The position numbers and the translations under genes were made by a program. Under the pieces are notes generated by a model. That model saw only the letters and a program-made list of their open reading frames with translations. It was not told the DNA's origin and searched no databases. Shown here one piece after another: positions 18,045 to 25,206 of a DNA stretch of 64,000 nt (within the stretch, counting starts at the first letter, position 1; the number at the start of each line of letters is the position of its first letter). The DNA lies in NCBI GenBank assembly GCA_963781895.1, contig CAWAIM010000005.1, positions 44,724 to 108,723 on the forward strand, given 5' to 3'. This stretch comes from Roseiarcus sp963781895. Its GTDB lineage: Bacteria; Pseudomonadota; Alphaproteobacteria; Rhizobiales; Beijerinckiaceae.

Positions 18045-19763
18045 ATGACCAAAGTCGTCATGAAATCACTGTTGCTGGGTTCGATCTGCGCCGCCGCTTT
18101 CGGAATGTCGTGGGCGGCGGGAGCGCAAGAAGTCAAACAATCGTCGGGTTCGATGGCGCAGACGGCCAGCGCGACGCCGGTCTCGCAAAAGCAGCTCGAC
18201 AACGCGGCCCGAGACGGGTCGAACTTCCTCGCCACCAACGGCAATTACGAACAGACCCGCTTCTATCCGAACGCCCAAATCAATCGCAGCAATGTCGGGC
18301 GCCTGCGTCCGGCATGGATCTTCCAGACCGAAGTCAAGGAGTCGATGGAGACGTCGCCGATCGTCGTCGACGGCGTGATGTACGTCACCACCTCGTTCAG
18401 CCATGTCTATGCGATCGACGCCAAGACAGGCGCCGAGATCTGGCATTTTAAGCCCAAGCTCGGCCCGGTGACGACCTTCTGCTGCGGCCCCAACAATCGC
18501 GGCGTCGCCGTCTATGGCGACAAGGTCTTTGTCGCCACGCTGGACTCAAAGCTTGTCGCGCTCAACGCCAAGACCGGCTCGGTCGTCTGGGAGCAGCAGA
18601 TCGCCGATCCCGAAAAGGGCTACAGCGAGACGATGGCCCCGACCGCCGTCAAGGGCAAGATCCTGATCGGCACCAACGGCGGCGAATACGGCATCCGCGG
18701 CTTCGTGCGCGCCTATGACGCCAACGATGGCAAGCTGCTGTGGAATTTCGACACCATCCCGGAGAACTCGGTCGGCGTTTGGGCGACCAAGGACGCCACC
18801 GGCAAGGACATGCATCGCGACATCGAAGCCGAAAAGGCGGCGCTGGCCAAGAACGGCGACCCCTATAAGACGCTGGGCGGCGGCGTGTGGCAGAATCCGT
18901 CGATCGATCTGGCGACGAATCGAATCTATTTCGTCGTCGGCAACCCGTCGCCCGACCTCGACGGCGCGATCCGCCCCGGCGACAACCTCTACACCGACTC
19001 GCTCGTCTCGCTCGATCTGGACACCGGCAAATACGTCTGCCACTTCCAGTACATTGCGCATGACGTGTGGGACCTCGACGCGGTCAGCCCGACGGTGTTG
19101 GTCACGGCCGCGGACAAGTCCGGCAAGATGATCCCGGCGCTCCTGCACGCCGGCAAGACCGGAAACATCTACGTCAACGACCGCAAGGACTGCAGCCTCA
19201 TCCGCTTCTCCGAGCCGATGGTCTCGCAGGAAGGCATGTGGACGCTGCCGACCGCGGCGGGAGCGCGCATGCTTCCCGGCGCGAACGGCGGCGTCGAATG
19301 GTCGCCGATCGCGACCGATCCGAACGCGCACATGGCCTACGCGATCAACCTTCATCAGCCGATGACCTACCAGGTCACCTCGAGCCCCTATCCGGACGGC
19401 AAGCTGTGGCTGGGCGGCGCATTCTCGGTCATCCCGACCGAGGAGAGCTTCGGCAACGTCACCGCGGTCAACTACAACACCGGCAAGATCGCCTGGCAGG
19501 TCAAGACGCCGCAGCCGATGATCGGCGGCATTCTGGCGACGGCGGGCGGCCTCGTGTTCACCGGCGAAGGCAACGGCTTGTTCAAGGCCTACAACTCCGC
19601 CAACGGCAAGGTGCTGTGGCAGTTCCAGGCGGGGGCCGGCGTCAACGCGCCGCCATCCTCTTACTCGGTCGGCGGCAAGCAATATGTGGTCGTCGGCGCC
19701 GGCGGGAACACCCAGATCGACTTCAAGCGCGGGGACAGCATCATCGCGTTCACGATCGACTGA
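18045..19763 (+). CDS. PQQ-dependent alcohol dehydrogenase with lanthanide-type metal site
   Basis: 572 residues with a signal peptide (cleavage near GAQ-EV, about residue 28), so periplasmic. The eight-bladed quinoprotein propeller has Trp-docking repeats (DAKTGAEIW, NAKTGSVVW, DANDGKLLW, NYNTGKIAW, SANGKVLW). Adjacent C146-C147 form the disulfide ring over PQQ (FCCGPNNRG). Metal/catalytic residues by family comparison are E214 (GGEYGIRG), N300 (VGNPSP), catalytic D343 and D345 in VWDLDA. The second Asp two residues after the catalytic one is the XoxF/ExaF signature for lanthanides; calcium MxaF and ExaA have Ala or Ser there. GGAGG precedes the ATG. A di-heme cytochrome c gene follows. The substrate is a primary alcohol by inference. 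Confidence 0.88.
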   Translation: MTKVVMKSLLLGSICAAAFGMSWAAGAQEVKQSSGSMAQTASATPVSQKQLDNAARDGSNFLATNGNYEQTRFYPNAQINRSNVGRLRPAWIFQTEVKESMETSPIVVDGVMYVTTSFSHVYAIDAKTGAEIWHFKPKLGPVTTFCCGPNNRGVAVYGDKVFVATLDSKLVALNAKTGSVVWEQQIADPEKGYSETMAPTAVKGKILIGTNGGEYGIRGFVRAYDANDGKLLWNFDTIPENSVGVWATKDATGKDMHRDIEAEKAALAKNGDPYKTLGGGVWQNPSIDLATNRIYFVVGNPSPDLDGAIRPGDNLYTDSLVSLDLDTGKYVCHFQYIAHDVWDLDAVSPTVLVTAADKSGKMIPALLHAGKTGNIYVNDRKDCSLIRFSEPMVSQEGMWTLPTAAGARMLPGANGGVEWSPIATDPNAHMAYAINLHQPMTYQVTSSPYPDGKLWLGGAFSVIPTEESFGNVTAVNYNTGKIAWQVKTPQPMIGGILATAGGLVFTGEGNGLFKAYNSANGKVLWQFQAGAGVNAPPSSYSVGGKQYVVVGAGGNTQIDFKRGDSIIAFTID

Positions 19764-19780
19764 TCTTTCGCCAACGCCTC

Positions 19781-19819
19781 GGCCGCTTCGCCAGAAAGGC
19801 GAGGCGGCCATTTTTATTT
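19781..19819 (+). terminator. Intrinsic terminator after the PQQ dehydrogenase
   Basis: A 12-bp stem (19781-19792 with 19798-19809, fully paired apart from one G-U wobble) has a five-base AGAAA loop and is followed by ATTTTTATTT. It lies 18 bp after the dehydrogenase stop and 67 bp before the cytochrome start, so it should reduce or block read-through into the cytochrome gene. Confidence 0.9.
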
Positions 19820-19885
19820 GACCGAACATCGACGCTGCGCGCGCACTGGCCCTCCGCCAAGCCCGCGCGAAGGGAGATTTGTCGC

Positions 19886-20446
19886 ATGCTGCGTATCGCC
19901 GTCGCCGCTGCGCTTCTGGCCGGCTCAGCCGCCGCTTACGCCGAGACAATCGAGGACAAGGCTCGGATCTGCGTCGTCTGCCATGGGGAGAAAGGCCTGC
20001 CCGAAGACAAGTCGATCCCGATCATCTGGGGCCAGAACGCAGGCTATCTCTATCTGCAGTTCCGCGATTTCCAGAAGGGCGCGCGCAAGGACGAGCGCAT
20101 GAGCCCCATCGCGCAAAACGTCGTCAAGGAGGACGCACTGGCGATCGCCGAATATTTCTCTTCCAAGCCGTGGCCGAACACCGGCGCGCCAGCGGCCTCG
20201 AAGGCGGTCGCCGGCGTCGCCATCACGACCAACAAGTCGATCGGCTGCACCGGCTGCCATCTCGACCAGTACCAGGGCGATTCGTCAGTTCCGCGCCTGG
20301 CTGGACAGCAGCACGACTATCTCATCAAGACGATGATGGATTTCCGCAACCATACCCGCGCCAACAACCCGGGCATGTCCGACCTGATGATCGCCGCCAC
20401 GCCCGAACAGCTCACCGCGATGGCGGCGTATCTCGCAGGGCTGTGA
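19886..20446 (+). CDS. Di-heme cytochrome c (c4-like)
   Basis: 186 residues with a signal peptide ending near AYA-ET. Two CxxCH heme sites are visible, C29-V-V-C-H33 and C121-T-G-C-H125, each followed by a Met that could be the sixth ligand (ERMSP; GMSDLM). The two-domain layout is that of cytochrome c4. AGGGAG precedes the ATG. Placed directly after the PQQ dehydrogenase, it is the likely periplasmic electron acceptor or relay to the terminal oxidase. A terminator between the two implies separate or reduced transcription. Confidence 0.88.
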   Translation: MLRIAVAAALLAGSAAAYAETIEDKARICVVCHGEKGLPEDKSIPIIWGQNAGYLYLQFRDFQKGARKDERMSPIAQNVVKEDALAIAEYFSSKPWPNTGAPAASKAVAGVAITTNKSIGCTGCHLDQYQGDSSVPRLAGQQHDYLIKTMMDFRNHTRANNPGMSDLMIAATPEQLTAMAAYLAGL

Positions 20447-20465
20447 TGGCCTCCGACCCGATCGC

Positions 20466-21275
20466 TTAATTCCGTTGCAGAAATTTCGCCACGGTCTCGC
20501 GCCCAAGCCCGCGGGCGATATCGGCCGCCGTCTTGCCGCGGTCGTCCTTCAGGTCGAGCGCGGCCCCGTGGTCGATGAGCAGCTTCAGCGTCGCATCCAC
20601 ATCCTCGACGCCGGCGGACGCGTCGTGCCCTGCCACCCACATCAGGGCGGTAAGGTCGTGGGCGTAGCGGCGATTCACATCGACGCCGGCGCCGATCAAC
20701 AGGGCGACGATCGCCGTATTGGCGCGGCCAGCCGCGAAGACCATCGCGCCCTTGCCTTCATCGTCGAGCGCGTTGGCGTCCGCGCCGTGCTTCAAAAGCA
20801 GATCGACGCTGTCCGTCGCCCCGTTATAGGCGGCCGCGGCGAGCGGCCTCAGGCCGGTGCGGCCGGGAATGTTGGGATCGGCGCCGCGATCGAGCAGCAG
20901 GCGAGTCGCCGCGGGCCGGTCCGCCTCCGCGGCTGCGAACAGCGGCGTCGAGCCCTTGATCGCGCGCGCGTTGAGGTCGGCGCCTCTGTCGATGAGCAGC
21001 GTCATGACGTTGATCTTGCCCGCCGCGGCCGCCTTGGCGAGCGCGGTCGCCCCCTCGCGGTCCCTGGCGTCGACCGCCGCGCCGCGATCGAGGAGCGCTC
21101 GCGCCTCAGGTTCGCAACCGAGCCGGGCGGCCGCGAACAACTGCGCCGTCGCCTGATAGGCGTCGCCCTCGTGCAGTTCGGCGACCGTGCGCGCGACATC
21201 GGCGCAGGGATCGGCGGCGCGGCCGGGGCTCGCCGAAAAGATAAGCGCGAAGATCGCCAATGTCGACAGCCGCAT
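20466..21275 (-). CDS. Exported ankyrin repeat protein
   Basis: 269 residues from the ATG at 21275, which gives a clean signal peptide (STLAIFALIFSASPGRAADP); a frame to 21302 exists. Six to seven ankyrin repeats follow, with consensus pieces such as GATALAKAAAAGKINVMTLL and LLLDRGADPN. Ankyrin repeats bind proteins and have no enzymatic role. The location is periplasmic. It converges on the di-heme cytochrome with 19 bp between stops, so the two share a terminator region, and lies 42 bp from the asparaginase stop on the same strand. Confidence 0.88.
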   Translation of the reverse strand: MRLSTLAIFALIFSASPGRAADPCADVARTVAELHEGDAYQATAQLFAAARLGCEPEARALLDRGAAVDARDREGATALAKAAAAGKINVMTLLIDRGADLNARAIKGSTPLFAAAEADRPAATRLLLDRGADPNIPGRTGLRPLAAAAYNGATDSVDLLLKHGADANALDDEGKGAMVFAAGRANTAIVALLIGAGVDVNRRYAHDLTALMWVAGHDASAGVEDVDATLKLLIDHGAALDLKDDRGKTAADIARGLGRETVAKFLQRN

Positions 21276-21317
21276 GACCTCACTTGCCTCCTGCCAAAAC
21301 AATCAACGCCGCCGGCC

Positions 21318-22322
21318 TCACGCCAACGGCCCCGCGGGATGCAGGGCGCCGACCTCGACGCCGTTCCAGTTTATCAGCTGCGGCGATATGAAGGGCGACA
21401 GACGCGCTTTGGTCTGATCGTCGAAACCGCCGAAGCGCCGAATGAGCGCGGCGATCATCACCTGGGCGGCGCGCGCGGCGCCATCGTCTGCCTTGACCGC
21501 GAGACCGAGACCGGCGTCGGGCAAAGCGGCGCAGAACACGCCCTCGGCGCCTGTCTTGGTGAAGGCGCCGGCGCCCAGCATGGTCATGACCTCGGTGTCG
21601 AACCGCCCCGCGCCAGCGACCAGAATTGGTCGGGCCGCGACCGCCGCCCGAATCCGCGCCGCCGCCCTGGAGCGCGCCGGCGAAAGCCCCTGCCCGGTGA
21701 CAAAGCGCGCGAAGCCGTGCGCGAGCGCCCGCAATGGTATGGCGTAAGTCGGGATCGAGCAACCATCCACGCCACGATTCTCCTCGCCGAGTTCGGCGCC
21801 AGTCACGTCTCGAAGCGCGGCCGTCACGTCGCGTTGGACGGGGTGGTCGGGCGCCACGTAGCCTTTCGGATCGACCCCAAAAGCGCAGGCGAGGCAGACG
21901 AAACCTGCGTGCTTGCCCGAACAATTGTTGTGCAGAGCGCTCGGCGTCCCGCCGGAACGCGCGAGCGCCCGCGCCGCCGCCTCGCTGATCGGCCAATGCG
22001 CGCCGCACTCGAGCGCGTCCACGTCGCGCCCGGCCTTGGCGAGCATGGCGCGGGCGGTCGCGACATGCTTCCCTTCGCCCGAGTGCGACGCGCAGGCGAG
22101 CGCGATTTCTCCGTCGCTCAAGCCGAGACTATCGGCGGCGCCGCTCTCAATCAGCGGCAGAGCCTGCAGCGCCTTGACAGCCGAACGCGGATAGATCGGC
22201 CGCTCGACGTCGCCGAAGGTCATCACCACGCGTCCGCCCGCATCGATGACCGCGCCGGCGCCGCGATGCACGGATTCGACCCGGCTTCCACGCATGACTT
22301 CGGCGACCACGGGATTCGTCAA
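21318..22322 (-). CDS. L-asparaginase II family protein (Rhizobium type)
   Basis: 334 residues. It matches the thermolabile asparaginase II family (PF06089) known from Rhizobium AnsA: VVAEVMRGSRVESVHRG at the N-terminus, ALACASHSGEGKHV, HNNCSGKHAGF and VDGCSIPTYAIPL. It hydrolyses asparagine to aspartate and ammonia. The start is TTG at 22322 with GAGGAG seven bases upstream, and the N-terminus then matches relatives; the longer frame to 22412 does not. It reads away from the CBS-BON gene across a 121-bp region. Confidence 0.9.
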   Translation of the reverse strand: MTNPVVAEVMRGSRVESVHRGAGAVIDAGGRVVMTFGDVERPIYPRSAVKALQALPLIESGAADSLGLSDGEIALACASHSGEGKHVATARAMLAKAGRDVDALECGAHWPISEAAARALARSGGTPSALHNNCSGKHAGFVCLACAFGVDPKGYVAPDHPVQRDVTAALRDVTGAELGEENRGVDGCSIPTYAIPLRALAHGFARFVTGQGLSPARSRAAARIRAAVAARPILVAGAGRFDTEVMTMLGAGAFTKTGAEGVFCAALPDAGLGLAVKADDGAARAAQVMIAALIRRFGGFDDQTKARLSPFISPQLINWNGVEVGALHPAGPLA

Positions 22323-22443
22323 AGTTCGGCTCCTCGAGGGGCGCGGCCGTTCGGCGCATGGCGAAGCGGCCACAGCGACGCTAGATTGGCATCGCGCTCG
22401 CGCTCCAGGCAACAGGAGCGGACCGTCTGACGGCGAGGCTAAG

Positions 22444-23160
22444 ATGCGTGTTCGAGACGTGATGACCTATGGCGCAATCGGCGTGCCCGTGACCGCGACT
22501 CTGGCCGAGGCGGTGGAGACCCTGCTTCGCTCGCGGGTCAGCGCGCTGTTGGTCTTCGACGCCGATCGCGCCTTGGTCGGCATCCTCAGCGAAGGCGATC
22601 TGTTGCGCCGCAGTGAGCTCGGCACGGAAACAAAGCGCCCGCGCTGGGTCGAATTTCTGCTGAGCGGCGGAAAGCTCGCCGAGTCCTACGCGCATACGCA
22701 TGGGCGCAAGGTGAGCGAGATCATGACCAGGAAGCTCATGACCATAACCGAGGACGCCGATGTCAGCGAAGCGGTCGATCTGATGTTGCGAGGCAAAGTG
22801 AAGCGACTGCCGGTGTTGCGCGGCCAGACCGTTGTCGGCGTCATTTCGCGCTCCGACCTGCTGAAGGGCTTGCTGAGGTCGGCGCCGAAACCTGGCGCGC
22901 GCCGCCCCGACGGCGAGATCAAGGCCGCGATCGTGGCGGAACTCGAACAGCGTGCATGGGCGCCGAAAGCGAGCGTCCGGGTCGAGGTCGCCGACGGCGT
23001 AGTCACGTTCGGCGGCGCGATCACCGACGAGCGCCTGCGCGCCGGCCTCAAGGTGATCGCCGAGAATACGCCCGGCGTCGTCGCCGTTCACGACCACATG
23101 GCGTGGATCGAGCCCAACTCCGGCTACTATCTGCCGTCGGAGGAGGAAGAGCGGAACTGA
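22444..23160 (+). CDS. CBS domain and BON domain protein
   Basis: 238 residues. Two CBS domains (about 1-60 and 83-145) share the RDVMT/SEIMT openings and the LVGILSEGDLL and VVGVISRSDLL endings. A C-terminal BON domain (about 160-225) contains RVEVADGVVTFGGAI and VVAVHDHM. CBS pairs bind adenosine nucleotides; BON domains bind phospholipid or membrane surfaces. No signal peptide is present, so the protein is cytoplasmic. Single-gene unit, divergent from asparaginase. Confidence 0.92.
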   Translation: MRVRDVMTYGAIGVPVTATLAEAVETLLRSRVSALLVFDADRALVGILSEGDLLRRSELGTETKRPRWVEFLLSGGKLAESYAHTHGRKVSEIMTRKLMTITEDADVSEAVDLMLRGKVKRLPVLRGQTVVGVISRSDLLKGLLRSAPKPGARRPDGEIKAAIVAELEQRAWAPKASVRVEVADGVVTFGGAITDERLRAGLKVIAENTPGVVAVHDHMAWIEPNSGYYLPSEEEERN

Positions 23161-23578
23161 TTGCGGAGCGCGCTAAGCGCCAAATTGTTGCGCGTTGAAG
23201 GCCGAGTTGCGCGTCTGCCGGTAACCCTAAAGCATGATGACGACGCCGACGAGATTGAGGAACGGAGGCAGGAGCAGGACCAGGCGGCGCCGCAGTCTGA
23301 AGGCGACCGCCGAGCGCTTCCCGTGAACTGAGCGCCGCGGGAAGGCCTTTCAGTCGTGCGGATCGCAGCCATTTCTGCCCGCGATCGGCTTTGGTCATCG
23401 CCCGCGGGTTTCGGAAGCGCGCGACCAGGTTCCCCACTGGCGATGGTCAGATCGTCGTCGGAGCCCATTTGGCCCGCAATCTGCTCGTCCGGCAAACGGT
23501 CACCCCGCCCTTCCGGGCTGCAATGAACGTCGAAAGTTCGCAAGCTTTCCTGCGCCGCCAACGACCCCGACCGGCTCA
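23161..23578. other. Intergenic region, no convincing gene
   Basis: 418 bp between the CBS-BON gene and the Gly-rich lipoprotein, which converge. A minus-strand frame of about 35 codons near 23230-23335 ends in a hydrophobic stretch (RRRLVLLLPPFLNLVGVVI) and may be a degraded remnant of a small membrane protein. Otherwise nothing is seen. Confidence 0.5.
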
Positions 23579-23944
23579 CTAATGAAAGTGGCCGCCGCCG
23601 CCATGAAAGCCGCCGCCGTGAAAGCCGCCGCCGTGAAAGCCGCCGCCACGCCAGCCGCCACCACGCCAGCCGCCGCCACGCCAGCCGCCATAACCACCGC
23701 GGTAACCGCCGTGATAGTAGCCGCCGCGCCAGCCGTAGCCGCCGTAGCCAACGCCGTAGTAACCCGGCCAGCCGTACCCGCCGTAGCCAACGCCGTAGTA
23801 GCCAGGCCAGCCGTAGCCGTAGCCATAACCCACGCCCACACCCGGATAGGCGCCCACGCCGTAAACCCCCGGCGCGTAGCACCCCGCGAGCGGCAGCGCG
23901 AGCGCCGCTAAGAGTGCTGGAAGTAGAAGCTTTTTAGGCGCCAT
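23579..23944 (-). CDS. Gly/Tyr/His-rich lipoprotein
   Basis: 121 residues. A signal peptide ends in a lipobox LAGC with Cys22 as the predicted lipidation site. The rest is low complexity: first Gly-Tyr-Val repeats (WPGYYGVGYGGYG twice), then WRGGG and FHGGG repeats, ending in GGGGHFH. His-rich Gly repeats can bind metal, but no function is assigned. The DNA repeats are short tandem units and may be unstable. A similar secreted Gly/His-rich protein lies at 60218-60673. The long Arg/Leu-rich frame over the same DNA is its shadow. Confidence 0.75.
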   Translation of the reverse strand: MAPKKLLLPALLAALALPLAGCYAPGVYGVGAYPGVGVGYGYGYGWPGYYGVGYGGYGWPGYYGVGYGGYGWRGGYYHGGYRGGYGGWRGGGWRGGGWRGGGFHGGGFHGGGFHGGGGHFH

Positions 23945-24062
23945 GGCCGCGTTCCCTTTGCTCGCTCAAAAAGCCCCCCGCCAAATCATTGGGCAGCGGC
24001 GGCAAGCCTAGCGGCGCCGAGGGCAATGAGCAAATGTCGTGTTGGTGACTGTTGGTGACGGG

Positions 24063-24620
24063 TCAGTTGTCCGCCTTTCGTAGCGTGTGAGTTGTCCGCC
24101 ATGTTCGCTTCCCGTTCTGGAGGGGGCGATGCGGCGGACGCGAGCGTTATGGGAAGTTTTCGTGCTTCGATTCGAAGAGGCGTTGAAGCGCCATCGGAAG
24201 CGGCGGCTGACGGCGGAGGAGGCCGGCGAAGGGCTTGGCCTGTCGGGCCGACATTTCCGTCGGTTGATGGTCCGGTATGACGAAGAGGGGCCGGAGGGAT
24301 TGCGTGATCGGCGGCTTGGCAAGCCTTCGCCGCGGCGTGCGTCGGAGGCGGAACTGGCGCGGATGCGGCGGCTCTACCGGGAGCTCAACGGCGACTTCAC
24401 GATGAAGCATTTTCACGAGCAGCTCCAGAAGCGGCACGGCTACAAGCTCTGCTACACCGTGACCCGGCTTGCCATGCAGGCGGCGGGTCTGGCGCTCAAG
24501 ACCAAGCGCGGCGGTCCGCACCGCAAGAGGCGCGAGCGCCGGCCACTGCCGGGCACGCTGTCGTTCCAGGATGGCTCGACCCATCGCTGGATACCGGCGC
24601 TCGATTACCATCTCGACCTG
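24063..24620 (+). mobile_element. Truncated ISNCY-type insertion sequence remnant
   Basis: The left side carries the direct repeat AGTTGTCCGCC (24065-24075 and 24090-24100) ahead of the transposase start. The right end is missing: transposase similarity stops near 24620 in the catalytic region, and no matching inverted repeat is seen before marR. The exact left boundary is uncertain. Confidence 0.6.
24129..24620 (+). pseudogene. ISNCY family transposase, N-terminal remnant
   Basis: About 164 codons recognisable as the N-terminal part of an ISNCY-family (integrase-core) transposase: a helix-turn-helix region with LTAEEAGEGLGLSGRHFRRL, then YDEEGPEGLRDRRLG, HFHEQLQKRHGYKLCYT, and FQDGSTHRW where the catalytic DDE domain begins. 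Similarity ends after LDYHLDL, so most of the catalytic core is gone. The frame stays open through 24758 and continues into marR, making an artificial 371-codon open frame; this is a by-product of truncation rather than a functional fusion. Confidence 0.8.
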
Positions 24621-24702
24621 TCGCTGGAGGTTTCCGTAGCGCACGATCTGCCCGGCAGCCTCGACCCCAATAATTTTTTCCGCCCCGCCGCCCCGGATCG
24701 GC

Positions 24703-24745
24703 TTGAATCTTTTAGGCTCACATATTATAAGCTCACTTATTATAT
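24703..24745 (+). promoter_or_regulatory. marR-emrAB promoter with overlapping palindromic operator
   Basis: A sigma-70-like promoter is visible: TTGAAT at 24703-24708, a 17-bp spacer, then TATAAG at 24726-24731. Overlapping the -10 is a near-perfect 24-bp palindrome, 24722-24745, with half-sites ATATTATAAG and CTTATTATAT around a CTCA centre (8 of 10 paired). Its size and position fit an autoregulatory MarR-family operator. It lies 13 bp before the marR ATG, in AT-rich DNA unlike the flanks. Confidence 0.6.
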
Positions 24746-24758
24746 CAAAGGTAATCGC

Positions 24759-25202
24759 ATGTTCACTCCCGCCCGCGAACTCGGGTTCGCACTCAGCGAC
24801 GCGGCCCGATTGCTGCGAACTTATTCCGACCAGCGCGCGCGCGAACTCAACACGACGCGCGCCCAATGGGCGGTGTTGTCACGCCTTCAGCGTTGCGAAG
24901 GGGTCAAGCAGAGCGAGCTGGCCGAGGCGCTCGACTTGGCGCCGATCACTCTCGGCCGCCTGATCGATAAGCTGACCTCGGCCGGTCTCGTGGAACGGAG
25001 GGACGACGCGACCGACCGCCGCGCCCATCGTCTCTACCTGACCGAAAAGGCGGCGCCAACGCTGCGCGAACTAGGAGCGCTGGCCGAGGACGTGATGGCC
25101 CGCGCGCTGTCCGGCTTCGATCGCAAGGCCATTGTCGATCTGCACCAGGGCCTCAGCGCCATAAAGGCCAATCTCAAGAACGAATTGCATTCGGGAGCTT
25201 AA
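24759..25202 (+). CDS. MarR family transcriptional regulator
   Basis: 147 residues from the ATG at 24759. A winged helix-turn-helix has QSELAEALDLAPITLGRLIDKL as recognition region and the wing LVERRDDATDRRAHRLYLT, a MarR hallmark. Members repress efflux or catabolic operons and release DNA on binding aromatic ligands. It starts just after a palindromic operator and is followed after 4 bp by emrA and then emrB, so it should autoregulate that operon. The upstream in-frame sequence is an IS remnant and not part of the protein. Confidence 0.9.
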   Translation: MFTPARELGFALSDAARLLRTYSDQRARELNTTRAQWAVLSRLQRCEGVKQSELAEALDLAPITLGRLIDKLTSAGLVERRDDATDRRAHRLYLTEKAAPTLRELGALAEDVMARALSGFDRKAIVDLHQGLSAIKANLKNELHSGA

Positions 25203-25206
25203 GGAC

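Noticed and set aside
23127..23882. A 251-codon Leu/Arg-rich minus-strand frame
   Set aside because: It is an off-frame reading of the Gly-rich lipoprotein gene repeats and the adjoining non-coding DNA; no family similarity or start site.
24087..25202. A 371-codon frame read as a transposase-MarR fusion protein
   Set aside because: The first part is an IS remnant and the MarR part has its own promoter, operator and start codon; the shared frame is accidental.
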